Notes under the pieces: model-generated
Database searches by the model: none
What the model was told of the DNA's origin: nothing
Seen by the model: the letters and a program-made list of their open reading frames with translations, nothing else
Shown: one piece after another, positions 48,499 to 60,656 of the stretch
Position numbering within the stretch: the stretch's first letter is position 1
Layout: each line of letters opens with the position of its first letter
Source: Hysterangium stoloniferum
Taxonomy: Eukaryota > Basidiomycota > Agaricomycetes > Hysterangiales > Hysterangiaceae
Direction: 5' to 3'
NCBI GenBank assembly: GCA_015178975.1
Contig: WHVD01000059.1
Location: 124,001 to 188,000 of the forward strand
DNA length: 64,000 nt
Made by a program: the position numbers and the translations under genes

Positions 48499-51400
48499 TA
48501 TCTAGTAAGGTGGGGGATTGCAAAATCACCTTTGGGTTTGCCTTTTTAGCAGTTTCGTTTGACCCTCGTCTCCATTCTCGGGAGCTCCTCGGAATTGTCT
48601 ATTCGACTTGACGACCCATATAAACCCCAACTCAATTCTGTCTGTAAGGCGTTTTCCCTATTGGCACAAGCATAGGCCAGATGATGGGGTTAACCCGACG
48701 ATCAAGAGCTGCTTGGTACCTTCTTGCAGGCTTTGCACTCGGGTTGGACAATTTATAGAAATTAGAAGCACCTATCATAAGGCTGATGCCATCAATTTTA
48801 GAGTGTCAGGCTGTCGACTCCATGTGGTACAATCAGATTCGATCACAAACACCCGTTGGTCTTTTCCTAATCGGTAAGTTTCTCACTCAACTCCGTGTTA
48901 CCAGTGCCCTTCCGACGCGTTTTCACATCCATATCAGTAGCGCAACCAATATAATTATCTACATTTTTTCAGAGGGTATCGTCGAGGGTTCTGCTCCATG
49001 AAAAAATCAGCATGTCGAACAAGATACTAGTGGACGCGATTTGACAATAGGCCGGCGTCGTGCTGCCTGACGGAAAACTTATGAAATCATGTGCTCGATT
49101 TTTACATTTCCTGAAGGACTCAAGGTCTTGGACCCCCAGGCCCGGTTTTTTGTGGGGTATCAACCCCTAAGTTAGTTTATTCTTCGGCATCATATTGCAG
49201 CAAAAATGTACACTAATATATATCGTGTAGCTTTTTCTATCAGATATTAGTTCCCATAGTATTGGCATATGTAACATGGGATCAGTTGGCATGGTTTTAG
49301 CGTTTTTTTGTCTTCTTCCTTCTATTGGATATATTGAGACCACCCGGGGATGTTTAACCGGATTGATAACCGGGTTACTAGGTATAATAAGAGGCCTGAC
49401 GAGAGGATAGTACGATGGCTCTGACCCAGATCTAACCTCAATGAGTAGGGAACGATGTCACGATATATAGTGAGAAAACCGATCCGCACCGAACCAGCCA
49501 TCGCGTTTTGTTTGTTGGTAACGAGGCGAGAGCGGGGGTGCGCAGAGGTACAGAGTATATGTGCAATTTATCTCTCAGACTTGAATATATTTTATTCGTG
49601 GTATAGTAAAATTACATATTGGAGTTAATTAGACGCGACAATACCGTCTGTAGTTATTGTATGGTGGTTATCAAATGCGTCCAACTTCAATTTGCTTGGA
49701 GGTTGGTAGACATGAGCGCTACTTAATGTGGTATGCAGGAGGACCAGGAAACTGCCATGATTTACACTTTTTGACGTCTTTATTAGATAATTGTAGGTTA
49801 ATGGGAACAATACAAAAGACTCACGGAGGATTTTCTGAATATCTCAGATTCCTTTGCTATCCTATGTTCCCTTCTCTCTCATCATCACTCCAATCCATTC
49901 GAATTCGCATCACAATCTCAGGCAACCTCTTCCCTATTGAAAGCATGTTTTATAAATCATCCCCCTTGGGTTTTCCCCTTGTACTCAGTACTATAGAGTC
50001 ATTTCAGGGCAGTTCTAATCAGGGTTTTCACCTTCTTTCCAGTCACGACTACAACACCTGTTGGACACTTGGTTATGCTTTCTCATTCACTACAAGTAGT
50101 CTGATATGCATGCACATGCATTCCCAGTTCAATAATGAACAAGTTGTCTTTACCTCCGATGTTTGCTAGACTTTGCTATGGTACTCTATCATATTATATA
50201 GTAGTTACTTACATTCCATTCAGTTGTTTGCTCAAATTGCCAAAGTCTTCGCTCTCTACTGTAGATCATTCTCACCAGTGATTTGATTGACGTTTCTAGG
50301 CAGATCTTTATTCCAGCTCTCTGCATAATCGAGGTTGTATTCAGTATATCAACTTATTCGAAATTTGTATACGACTGACCCTCATTCGCTCGGACACGGT
50401 TGTTGATCTAGTTCACTACTCTCCGTCCCATCTCCGTAAAGCCCTAAAAGTAATCACTGTGCCTACAGTTGGCTCGGATTATCGAACAACTTATAAGATC
50501 TAAACGTTTCGATCGGTTAGAGCAGGATCTAGAATCCGATGCGATTTATATGTGTGTCACGAGGCAGAACTCGCTTCGTATGTAACTTCAAACAACGAAA
50601 TCCTGTGCATTCAAAAATCCCGAATACCTTACTGATAATTAGCCTGAAACATCTTTTAAGTAAATGCCAAATGGCCACGAACAAAATTGCTTGCGAACCC
50701 ATCTTCCTTGCTCTAAACCTGTGTTTTCAACGTTGGATCGACATCTTCTATTAAAATCCTATTACATTCTGTCCCATTATATAACAAGGTACTCAATTTA
50801 TCGCCATCGGCCCCTGCTCATAAAGATTGTGTAGACAAATATTGTAGGGTAGCGATCCAGAAACGGCCGAAATAAACGATGCCAGTGCAATGACTCATAC
50901 GGCAGCCTCAACTCTCGGACAAAATCACAGTGAAATTGGATGTAATTATCATTACGACCAAAAGCAGACACTCAAACCATAAACTTCCGACGCAAGAATA
51001 TATCATATACACCGCGGGACCAGATTCCCACACGACAAGTCCTGTTGTCTGGTCCCAAGATCTTCCACTTGCTCCGATACACTGGACAGGCGACCGGGGA
51101 TGCCTTCGTCTGGTTTTATGCACTTTCTCTAGATTAGATCGGCACAATAGGACCATATAGAAGACGGAATTTTAGGGAGAATTAGGTGACATAGATAAAT
51201 CTCCAAGCCAACGGTCCCTTTCAGGTGTATAAACCTACTGTTGACTGGGTGGCCACTTGTGTATTCTCATATTGTGCTGCGGTCTTACGCAAGTTTCCAA
51301 TATTATCTAGCATTGATTTTTGAGTTGGATCTTGCACACTCAGACTTAAAGTAATCTCAATAAAATTACATCAAAAATCACAAAGAATATAACTGCGATT

Positions 51401-51654
51401 GTTCAATTCAAATAATTGGCAACCCTGGATTGCATTGGTTAAACGAGCCCAGGAATACGGCACCCCTATGTGTCAATTTAAAACCTCGCAATTTAATTTA
51501 ACATATAAGATTATGACCAGGAGCTAAGATGATGACAAAATTCCGAGGAAAGATATTCTCCAACTAAAAATAGTATATAATTTGTCTATAGAAGAGGGCC
51601 AGATAAATTTCAGGCAATTAATCTCTGGGTGAGTGCTCCCTGTGGCTGGCTAAT
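48499..51654. other. 3.1-kb region without a supported gene
   Basis: The right end is distant from any start codon; the left end is the GH12 promoter side. The longest frame (49657-50169, +, 170 codons) shows no recognised domain, no intron signals and an unconvincing composition. No TE termini are found. Confidence 0.45.
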
Positions 51655-51833
51655 TGTTAGGATCCCTGTTGTTTGGCCCCCCACAAGCTTGTTTTGGCCT
51701 CATAACCCTCTGGCACTCTGCTATCAGCACCCATGACCATGGTGTCACTGCCAACAGTGCCCTGACACTTGGTTTGCTATAGCTTTCCCCTTTCATCATT
51801 CTGTCCCATCTCCATCCCAAGGCCCTCCCATCA
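51655..51833 (+). repeat. LTR-like repeat, copy A
   Basis: Begins TGTTAGGATCCCTG and continues with CCCCCCACAAGC, CCTCAT.ACCCTCTGGCA, ATCAGCACCC and CCCATCTCCATCC. Copies B (51834) and C (53874) start with the same bases and share these blocks in the same order. The TGTTAG start suggests an LTR family; 3' ends are not resolved. Confidence 0.55.
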
Positions 51834-52200
51834 TGTTAGGATCCCTGTCATTTCAGACCCCCACAAGCTGTTTTAGCCTCATTACCCTCTGGCATCCCAC
51901 TATCAGTACCCTCACTCACAGTAGCACCACTTGCAGTACCCCCAACACTTGTTCCTTTGTATCTTAGCACCTTAGCCTTCCATCCCATCTCCATTCCATT
52001 TTCTCCCCTATCATTGTTTCCACATATATGTACATCCCATTTGCCACCTCACGCCTTTTCAGAATACTTTGCTATATTGTATTTAGTCTCATTTGGATCC
52101 CTATTTCCTTCCCCTACTTCTTTTTGACTCATCATCACTCTTGCTTCTCTGATCAACCCTCTGATCATCTGTCCTATTGTAGTATAAAGCTCTGTTAAAT
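51834..52200 (+). repeat. LTR-like repeat, copy B
   Basis: Starts TGTTAGGATCCCTG directly after copy A, making a head-to-tail pair. It matches copy A over roughly its first 170 bp with many substitutions and then runs further. It is nearly free of CpG. The right boundary is approximate. Confidence 0.5.
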
Positions 52201-52995
52201 GCTGTGTCAGGAACTTATTCCAGAACTATTGGAAAGTGACCGGGAACTCAGAAACTTCCAAATAGGGTCAGGACATCTTATGTGCTGCACCTCTACACAA
52301 ACATTTGGAATGTCCTTCATTTCAGAGATGGGATTTACATACACTGGAAGGATACAGATATTCAGAGTTCCAAAGAGTTCCAAATATTGAGTGTACAGAA
52401 AGAAGGAAGGAATAAGAAACTAAGTCAATATCAGATCTAAGGTAAAGTACAAATTTGTGGAAACTAATATAAGTTCTCTCATTATTGTACTACAAACTAA
52501 GATTACAATAAGACAGATTCAGTAGTATTCCAAAATAGGAGTACAATAAGACAGACTAAGGAAAATATTCTGAAACAGGAATACATACAATAAGTAAATG
52601 AGTGAATACTTGTTGACTGACAAGTTACCAAATGCAGAACAAGGATGAGATCCAGAAGTATGGGAACTATAAATGTTCCATTGTCAGAAGTCAGGATCAG
52701 ATATTGAGGTGGGAAGTTGGATTGGAAACTTGGGGCAGAAGTTAGATGTTTCAGATAATAATGGATATTGAAGTATCTGGGAATGGGTCATAACAAGCTC
52801 CTTCATGTATGCTACAGTTTCTTCAGTTCAAATATCAACTTAGATTACCCCCTTCTAGTTCTCAGTCCTATTACTCCTATTATAATACCCTCAAAAGGTG
52901 TCTTCAGCAAGCTGTGACCCCTCACCTTATGACTCTTAGTAATTCAGCCCCCTGGTCAATTGAGCTAAGTGTTGGTCTTTGTTCCTATCATACTA
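52201..52995. other. CpG-poor non-coding sequence
   Basis: Purine-rich, repeat-like sequence between an LTR-like repeat and the transposase. Similar short phrases recur (ACAATAAGACAGA at about 52506 and 52551), but no element can be delimited. Confidence 0.4.
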
Positions 52996-53873
52996 CAGTG
53001 GGGGAATGATTTTTTATATGTCAAATAATGTTGAATAACTCAATGAGTACTTGACCAATTGATGAAATTTTTAATTTAGGTAGTCATATATGTTGGCTAT
53101 ATACCCTAAGAATTATATGACATAAGCATTATTTGTCATCAAACTATAAATCAAATACTAATGCAATCTCATTGGAACAGTTTTATATAATCCAATACAA
53201 ATCATATAATCTAGTACTTGGTGTAACCCCCCTTGGCATCCAAACAGCTGCAATCCTTCTAGGCATACTCTCTATCAAATTCTGACAAATAGAAGCAGGA
53301 ATCCTGTCCCATTCTGTCTGGACCCTTTCCCATAACTCCTGAATACTCCTAGGCTCCACTTCATACTCTAGTAGCCTCTTCTTGAGGTAATGCCAAAGGT
53401 GTTCAATTAGATTAAGATCAGCAGATTGAGGGGGCAATATCATGACATCAAAATCACTGCCATTAAGCCAATTGGTGGCCTTCTTGCTCTTGTGTTTGGG
53501 ATCATTGTCTTGCTGAAAGACAATATCCCCAGTCTTCTTCTTGTAATGCTTGAGAGATTCTTGAAGTTCATCCTCCAAAATGCTAACATAAAGTTCAGCA
53601 TCCATCCTCCCATCAATCTTGGTGGCATATCCTGGTCCTTCCCAGAACATACAACCCCACAACATCAGATTCCTCCCTCCAAACTTGACTGTTCTCCCAG
53701 TGTGGTTATTGTTGCTGGTAGATGGGAATGCCTGTTTACTGTCTTGGATGCCTTTTGCCAGGCAGTCTGAAGATGTTTCATGATTGACCTTGGTGTGCTG
53801 CTCCCAATAATGAGCATCACATTTCTGAGACTTGATGCACATATGGATGAGAGTGGTTGGCTTGCTGTCACCC
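52996..53873 (-). mobile_element. Tc1/mariner-type transposase, N-terminally truncated
   Basis: The minus frame 53842-53183 encodes the DDE domain: TVKFGGRNLMLWGCMFWEGP, the second catalytic Asp in FQQDNDPKHKSKKA, and the Glu in SADLNLIEHLWHYLKKR exactly 34 residues later (DD34E). The first Asp and the DNA-binding N-terminus are missing, because only 31 bp remain before repeat copy C begins at 53874. The C-terminal end departs from the usual GGYTKY. On the plus strand CAGTGGGGGAATGATT at 52996, preceded by TA, resembles a Tc1-type terminal repeat and may be the 3' end; no partner end was found. Confidence 0.75.
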
Positions 53874-54115
53874 TGTTAGGGTCCCAGCCATTCAGCCCCC
53901 TGCAACCTCATTTTACTCTCCCCACCCTCCAGCCTTAGTACCCCTGACCCTGGTGTCACCACCTGTGGTGCCCTAACACTTGTTTCACTATAGTTTTCCC
54001 TTTTTGTCATCCTATCCCATCTCCATCCTGAACATTCTGTGTGTAAATACTATTTGCTACTTCATACCCTCTATAATACCTTTACTACATTGTATTTTTG
54101 AAGTGTTAGTTCCAT
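53874..54115 (+). repeat. LTR-like repeat, copy C
   Basis: Starts TGTTAGGGTCCC and shares ordered blocks with copies A and B (CAGCCCCCTGCAA, ACCCTGGTGTCACC, CCCATCTCCATCC). Its left edge coincides with the point where the transposase frame is lost, so it probably inserted into the transposon. Confidence 0.5.
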
Positions 54116-54987
54116 GAAAAATATCAGGCTCCTTGACCTTGGCATGCTGGGCAGTCTTCCTCGACTGTTTTCAAGGAAGGTGGTGAGCTCTTCAAGTTCT
54201 GTCCTGAGACTGGGTTTGGGAAATTGATGTGGAACCATGAGATGCATCTGCCAAGATATTGCCAGAATGATGAGAGCTGTGATGAGAGCTATGGTGGGAA
54301 GAACTTGGAGGTTCACCACCATGACTATTATGGTGAGAGCTAGGATCAGAACTGTAGTGAGAACTATGATAGGAATTTGGAGGTCCACCACCAAAACTGT
54401 GGTGTGAACTGGGAGGACCACTGCTATGAGAGCCAGATAGGCTGCTGCTGGGGGGACTACTGTGGTAAGAGCTGTTGTGGGTCATGTAAATCAATGGAGG
54501 AGGATGTGGAATACAGTATGTTGGAAAATATGTACTACCACCAGGATTCAGGGGAACCAGGATAAGCTGTAGCAGGCTTGCCAGGGTTCACACATTTGAA
54601 ACATAGTCTGGGAGTGTCATTAGTGGAGATCCTACATATTGTTTATCAGTAGTATAGAGAATAACCCTTCTGATAGCTTCTCATCTTGAGTCAAGAGGGT
54701 TTTAGTTGTCCATGACTAGAGAATAACAGTTTGTGAGCTTGAGTTCAAATATACTGTTAAGATATAAGGTCTAAAGACAAGAGGGGGAATGATGTTGGAG
54801 GGCTGATAGGTATTTTGTACTTAACTGAAAGGTCCAGTTCTACAAAACAAGTGGAGCTTGGCTTCAACTTATGTATTGTGCCCTCACATGAACTGTTAGG
54901 GTGCTTCAGTATTTCAAGAAGAGCAAGTAGTATGAATTGAACTGAAGACAATACTTAGCTGAATCAACAGAAAGGCCAAAATGTTAA
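54116..54987. other. low-complexity and repeat-derived sequence
   Basis: On the minus strand 54494-54192 reads as a Ser/His/Pro-rich repeat (SSHHSSHHSSHHSG), made of CCA/TGA-type simple sequence rather than a clear gene. Around 54850-54890 the phrase GCTTGGCTTCAACTTATG recalls ACTTGGCTTCAGCTTATA near 55740 in the foldback spacer, so a diverged copy of that repeat lies here. Confidence 0.4.
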
Positions 54988-56801
54988 GGGAGGATAGTCA
55001 CAATTCATTGAATACACGAAATTTTATGAAAAACTCCTCATATTTTTAAGTGAGACTATTTCTCCTGGCTATGACTACATGTTTTAGAAATTTATATTTC
55101 ATTAACCCAAAATTTCATCTTTAAGACTTGTACATTCCCTTAAAATATGCACAAATGTCATGGTTATACAAGATTATCTGGGTTGTTACCTAATCTTTGG
55201 GATAAAATACATTCTCTAGTATCTCCATGACTTTTAAAATGTCCACAAACATTATAGTTAACCAAAATTATTTGGGTTATGACTTAATCCTTGGGATGAG
55301 ATGCATTCTCTTGTATATTATACAAACTTTCAAATGTAGTTCATATAATTTAAATTTATTTGGTTTAGAAAGTTAACCAGAACTATCTGGCCAACCAATC
55401 CATGTTGTGGAATTTATCCCCAAAAGGATAATCTATATATGTTTGTTTGACTAACTTTTGTCAGATACAAGATAAATATTAATATTTCCTTATTCTCCAG
55501 AATATTATCTGATAGGCTGAATTTGATTAAATATTAATTTTACAACAAACAATATAAATATATATACTTTAGTGGATAAACAACTTTTAAAGTTTTCGGT
55601 TATCCTCCAAGGGTGATGGAGGTAAGAGTTGTGGCTGGCTGATGATGTCTTCAAGAGTATTAGAAGCAAGCAAAGGGGCCCAATGTTAGGATACGTACAC
55701 GGCAGGTTTCCAGAGAAACCCGCGGAATATCTGGTAGGACTTGGCTTCAGCTTATAGGCTGCACCCTCGTGGGATCGTGTTGTCCAATTTCAGACAGGTG
55801 GACGGGAATCCCGGGGAGTCCGGGTGGGGTTTGTGGGTTGAGGGATCGTAGGTCAGAGGTCATGGGTCGAGAGGTCAGGAGTCGAGATAAATAAGAGAGA
55901 TAGATGCACCAGAGCCCATGGGCTCCAACTAGCGTGAGCGGTGTAATTCAAGTAGGAGTTTAGAGCAGAAAATGTATTAGATTACTGGGGGGAATCTAAG
56001 CCGATTTTCTGACTGGATTGTATGTACAACATCTGCCAGACCATATAGACTGTGGAATGAATGACATACCAAATCCAGTAGTTTCATTTCATTATTAGCA
56101 AAACATAAAACGAGAATAGTAAACACCAAATTTGGTGTTAGGAATGGGATGGAACAGAGCGGAGTCTGAATCGTGACAGGTCATTTGACTAAAACGGGAA
56201 CAGGGCTCTGTTAGAGGGATGATGGGTTTTCCAAGTGGGGAGGATAACCCAAAACTTTAAAAATTATTTATCCACTAAAGTATATATATTTATATTGTTT
56301 GTTGTAAAATTAATATTTAATCAAATTCAGTTGATTAGGTATCACTCTGAAGAATGCAAAAATATTAATATTAATCCTATATCTGACAAAATTTAGTCAA
56401 ACAATCATCTGTAGATTATTCTTTTGGAATAAATTGCACAATGGGGATTGGTACCCCAGATAGTTCTGGTTAACTCTCTAAACCAACTAAATTTAAATTA
56501 TATGAAATATATTTGAAAGTTTGCTTGTATACAAGAGAATACATCATAACCCAAAGATTAAGTCATAACCCAAATAATCTTGTTTAATCCAAATAATCTT
56601 GTTTAACCCAAATAATCTAGGTTAACCCAAATAATTTTGTGTAACTATGTCATTTGTGCATATTTTAAAGATGAAATTTCAGGTAATTAAATATAAACTC
56701 ATAGAATAAGTTGTCATGGCCAGAGGAAGTAGTCTCACTTAAAAATATGAGGATTATTCAGTAAAATTTTGTATATTCAATAAAGTGTGACCATCCTCCT
56801 G
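54988..56801. mobile_element. large foldback-type element with about 0.6-kb inverted arms
   Basis: The left arm (54988-55608) and the reverse complement of the right arm (56239-56801) align along their whole length. The outer ends are GGGAGGATAGTCACA and, inverted, CAGGAGGATGGTCACA; the inner ends are GGTTATCCTCC in both arms. Interior matches include TTTGATTAAATATTAATTTT and CTCATATTTTTAAGTGAGAC. The arms are AT-rich and encode nothing. The 630-bp spacer is GC-richer with CpGs and begins TGTTAGGATACG at about 55685. No target duplication could be fixed. Confidence 0.75.
56560..56640. repeat. tandem array of about 20-bp units in the right arm
   Basis: About four head-to-tail variants of AACCCAAATAATCTTGTTTA occur. 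The left arm has only one or two, so the array expanded or contracted after the arms formed. Confidence 0.65.
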
Positions 56802-56848
56802 GGTCCAGTGACTGATGTGTGGGATGAGGTCGGACATAGACAGGGATG

Positions 56849-57010
56849 GAGTCTGGTGGGTATTCCGGTGACTGAAACACAATGTAACAAAGTCAGATGT
56901 AGACAAGTCTGACATACAGAGTCCGGCAGGAATTCTGGTAAACTGACAATTGGTGTGTATAGGGTGCAGGTGCATATAAGTTAGTGCCCGGAGTCCGGCA
57001 GGAATTCCAG
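56849..57010. repeat. three spaced copies of a GAGTCCGG..GGAATTC motif
   Basis: Variants of GAGTCCGGCAGGAATTC begin at 56849, 56919 and 56991, spaced 70 and 72 bp. The sequence between them is only loosely similar. A related string (GGGAATCCCGGGGAGTCCGG) occurs in the foldback spacer near 55815. Confidence 0.55.
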
Positions 57011-58000
57011 TCGTAACACCCAAACACAGAGGGAATAATATAAGTTGGTATTTAAACTGAAGAACTATAGCATACATGATAGGGTTTTTATACAAAAGTA
57101 TAATGGATGATTGGAAGGCCAATCAAGGAAGCAAGAAGTCATGACAGGTCAAGGGAAGCAGGAAAAGGAATAAGGATCAAACTAAGACTAAATGTGATGA
57201 AACACAAGTATTCTAAAGGTTGTGAGGTGGAAAATAAAACATATGTATATGTAGAATGGGTAATGGCAAACATTTGTTGAAGAAGTTCAAGAAGAAAAAC
57301 AGGACTGACTCAACCTCTACTGATGCTGTAGCCTCTAACAGTAATATGTACTAGCACCTCCATGGCCAATTTTAAATATGATTTGAGCACCAAGCTCAAC
57401 ACAGATGGTAAGCTGACACCTGAGGAAAAACAGCAATGGAAGGACAACAACCTTTGCTTTTGGCGTGGCACCCCAGGCCATATGGAAAACAAATGTCTGT
57501 TGAACAACAACAACAATGTGCACTCCATTATTACTCAGGATATCTCTATCTCTACCAATTCTACCCCTTTCACATCTGCCCACCTCTGTGACTACTTGGA
57601 TAATGAGCAGAACCTTCTTAATTCTGACAAGGTGCAACCTACCAAATTGATCACCCTATCTGCTCAAAATCTCTTGAAGTCCAACTCTGTTATCTGCTCT
57701 AACTGTAAACACAGTTACCATGAGGCAGAGTTTTGTATCCATCCTGGTGGGGGCATGCCAGGCAAGACTATCAATAAATCCAAACAGGCTCACCACCTTG
57801 CCTGTGGTTTGAAATCAGGCACTTCCACTATGATGACCACCAACCCCACTACCCCCACCCCCACTGCACCAAAAGTTCCTATTAAATTACAGGGAGCTGA
57901 TGGTCATGTCTACATGGACTTGTCAGATTTCTCCTCTTTGGACACACCTACTGCCAACTTGGCCATTTCTGTAAGAATTACATAAGCAGGGTGAAAATAT

Positions 58001-58079
58001 TGACCTGAGCTGGATTTGAACCAGCAACCACTAAGTTTGGATTACATGTCTAGGCTCTTAACCCATGAGCTATCAGGCC
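58001..58079 (-). repeat. tRNA-derived insert (pseudo-tRNA or SINE head)
   Basis: On the minus strand the 79 nt form a perfect acceptor stem (GGCCTGA with TCAGGTC, one G-T pair, discriminator A), a D arm GCTC-GAGC and a T arm GCTGG-TTCAAAT-CCAGC, with A-box-like TAGCTCATGGG and B-box GGTTCAAATCC. The anticodon arm does not close, so it is not a functional tRNA as drawn. It sits within a roughly 170-bp insert that breaks a copia gag frame, with TTGACCTG near 58000 and CAGGTCAA near 58155 as a possible inverted pair. Confidence 0.55.
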
Positions 58080-59221
58080 ATTAAGAGTAGTTCTATTAAG
58101 AACCAGTTACTACTGAGATGATTAGTCATCAGTAAGATATTAATATATCCAGGTCAACCATTACTCATTCAACAATTTCTTCCCCCATGCCCATGCCTCT
58201 ACCATCCTCCCTATGTCACCACAGGACATGATTGAGTATGATGGATGGCTTATCATTGAGGAGGAGTTAGTGACTAATATTGATTGGCCCATGCATAGCC
58301 AATCCACCTTGGCTGCCATTAACACTACCAATATTACTACTGTATCTCAATCCAATTGGGCATGTGGAACAATTACATCATACCCTAATTTTCAGGGCTC
58401 TGAATATTTTTCTTGTATTTTTCTTGTATTTTTATCTCTGTTTAAATTTGTGTTTATTTTAGTTTATTTTGTCATGTGATACACACACACACATGAATAT
58501 TAAGTTTAAACTTTATTTAGTTTTGCTTTAGTATAAATACTTCAGGATGTACATATTGTAACTAGACCCCAGTTTCAATCTCTTAGGATTTCCACTAAAC
58601 ACAAGTGTGATATCCTTAAGTCATTAGAACTTCTATCCCTCTATTCCTTATCCTTGTCTTATCTTCCTTTTTCTTTGTGTTTTGGTAGCCTTGTTAGTGT
58701 TGTCCTAACACTAATGGCCAAGGCACTAACATTACCTGTGCACTTATGGGAGGAATTCTATTTATGTAACTGCTGCTCACTTACATGTTAGAACACTCAC
58801 TAAATCCCTACTGGACAAAACACCCTGGGAAATGTGGTATATGTAGCTGAAAACCAGATTACTCTTACATGTGCAAAGTTGGTTGTTGAGCATTTGTATT
58901 AATCCAAAACAAGGTGAATCCAAACATTTTTGAGTGATCTATTGAATATATCCTTATCAGATATGATGGTCATTCCAAAACTTATTGGTGCTATGACCTC
59001 AAAACACATCAAATCTATAGCTCCTACCACATCTGTTTTCTTGAAAGTCATGATGGCCATCCTCGAACTACCCTAACCAAAATATGACTGCTTCTATGGA
59101 CTCATTACATGCTTCTTATGATCTACATCCTCATTAATCTACTTGTGCCACCCCCAATCCTGGATCCATGTAACCCCCCTGAATTAGTGGACATACCACT
59201 ACCTGACTCATCTACACTTTG

Positions 59222-60656
59222 TGTTGAATTTGTTGAATTCCATTTATAATTTAACTTTCAAAAAGCATTGATTACAATAATATTTTACATGTTTTGTTGT
59301 ATTGTACAGTTGCTTACTAAAATTAATGTTCTTTGCTTGCATCCACTGTGTCTCAACATACTTTGTGCTCTTTAATTCTAACAGGTTATCAGCCCTGCAG
59401 ACTTATCATTTAGATTTGTCACCATGCATTTTCATTTCTTTGAGTAGTTACTCATTGTATCCTTTTAGGCAGCCATATAGAAGGGCATAGAAGCCACAGT
59501 ATTGCACAGGAAGGACTCCAGGGTGATACAGTGAACTTGCAGAAGTAGGTGGCAGTATTAAAGGGCTTAGAAGCCACAGCACTTGTACTACATTTTCCAT
59601 TCCATTTTTCCACTACTCCAAATCAGTGTCATCAACTTATCCAAAATGGGAAATGAGAATTGCTTTCAGAAACTAGGGGAGGAGAATTACAGTACATGGT
59701 GTGTTTACATGAAAGCACTTCTTGTTCGCAAAGAAGTTTGGGACATTATTGATGGTTCAGAAACTCAACTGGCTGGCTCACCTTCTTTGAAATTGGTTTG
59801 TTCATTTATCAAGAAGCAACCACTCACACAATCAGAAATCAAACTGGCTGTTGAACCAGAGCAGATCGGGATAATTTGCATTAGGTCCATGTCACCTGTG
59901 GATTTGCATCTCGCCTCAGTCTTTGTCACTGTTTCATTACTATGAAAAAGGAGGAATCGCAAAGTATGCAACTTTGGATTGCTGCAGAGAAACATGTTGC
60001 AGTGTCTCAGCCATGCAACCACCCCTTTAACCACTGACATAAATGACACCCTCTGTCAATGGTTAAAAACTTGCAAAGATGAAGAGACCATTTTGGTACT
60101 TACAAATGGCCTTGATGAGTCATATGACAAATTTTTTGTCAGCTGGGATGCCATCCCACTGGAACAGCTCACACTTGACAGTGTCATTAGTTATTTACTT
60201 AATGAAGAGTCACATCAGTTTGGTCCTTGTTTTTTATCCCTCCCAGATAAGGACTTCAACATCCAGGTCTTTGTTGCTGCCCATGGCCATACATTTTTAA
60301 GTGCCCACCAAATGTTTCATGTTTTAATTGTAGTGGACATGGCCACTACAAAATTGAGTGTCCCACTCCTAAGGACTCCACCAAAGCCAATGTTGCAGAC
60401 TCAAGTGATATCATAGAATCTGGCATAACTGCCAATCATATTATTGTCTGGGTTTGAACTCTATGAAGTTGAAAGGTTCAATTAAGAGAGTGTGTTGAAT
60501 TTGTTGAATTTTGTTTATAATTTAACTTTCAAAAAGCCTTGATTGCAATAATATTTTACATTTTTTGTTGTACTATACAGTTGCTTACTAATATTAACGT
60601 TCTTTGCTTGTGTCCACTGTGTCTCAATGTACTTCACACTCTCTTTAATTCTAACA
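59222..60656 (+). mobile_element. non-autonomous, gag-only LTR retrotransposon nested in the decayed copia
   Basis: LTRs at 59222-59383 (162 bp) and 60493-60656 (164 bp) both begin TGTTGAAT and end TCTAACA. Both sides carry the 5-bp duplication CTTTG (59217-59221 and 60657-60661). A priming-site-like GGTTATCAGCCC follows the 5' LTR and a purine run AATTAAGAGAG precedes the 3' LTR. The 1.1-kb interior holds only a gag region. The LTRs differ by roughly 17 substitutions plus a 2-nt indel (about 10%), nearly all transitions, so it is old. Confidence 0.82.
59646..60418 (+). pseudogene. gag gene of the nested LTR element
   Basis: Starts at ATG 59646 with KLGEENYSTWCVYMKALL and VWDIIDGSET, a typical copia gag opening (UBN2-like). 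An in-frame TGA near 59943 interrupts it; the same frame continues with LTTDINDTLCQWL and ETILVLTNGLDESYDKF. Near 60325 a frameshift is needed to read the zinc knuckle CFNCSGHGHYKIEC (CX2CX4HX4C). Protease, integrase and RT are absent and there is no room for them before the 3' LTR. Confidence 0.75.

Noticed and set aside
49657..50169. 170-codon open frame (+) in the GH12-flanking gap
   Set aside because: No recognisable motif, no splice signals, composition typical of chance open frame; not called as a gene.
50908..51160. Open frames on both strands around 51 kb that at first suggested a secreted protein
   Set aside because: No signal peptide, Cys pattern or family motif held up on reading.
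54192..54494. Ser/His-rich 100-codon frame
   Set aside because: Built from simple repeats within a transposon nest; no reason to call a gene.
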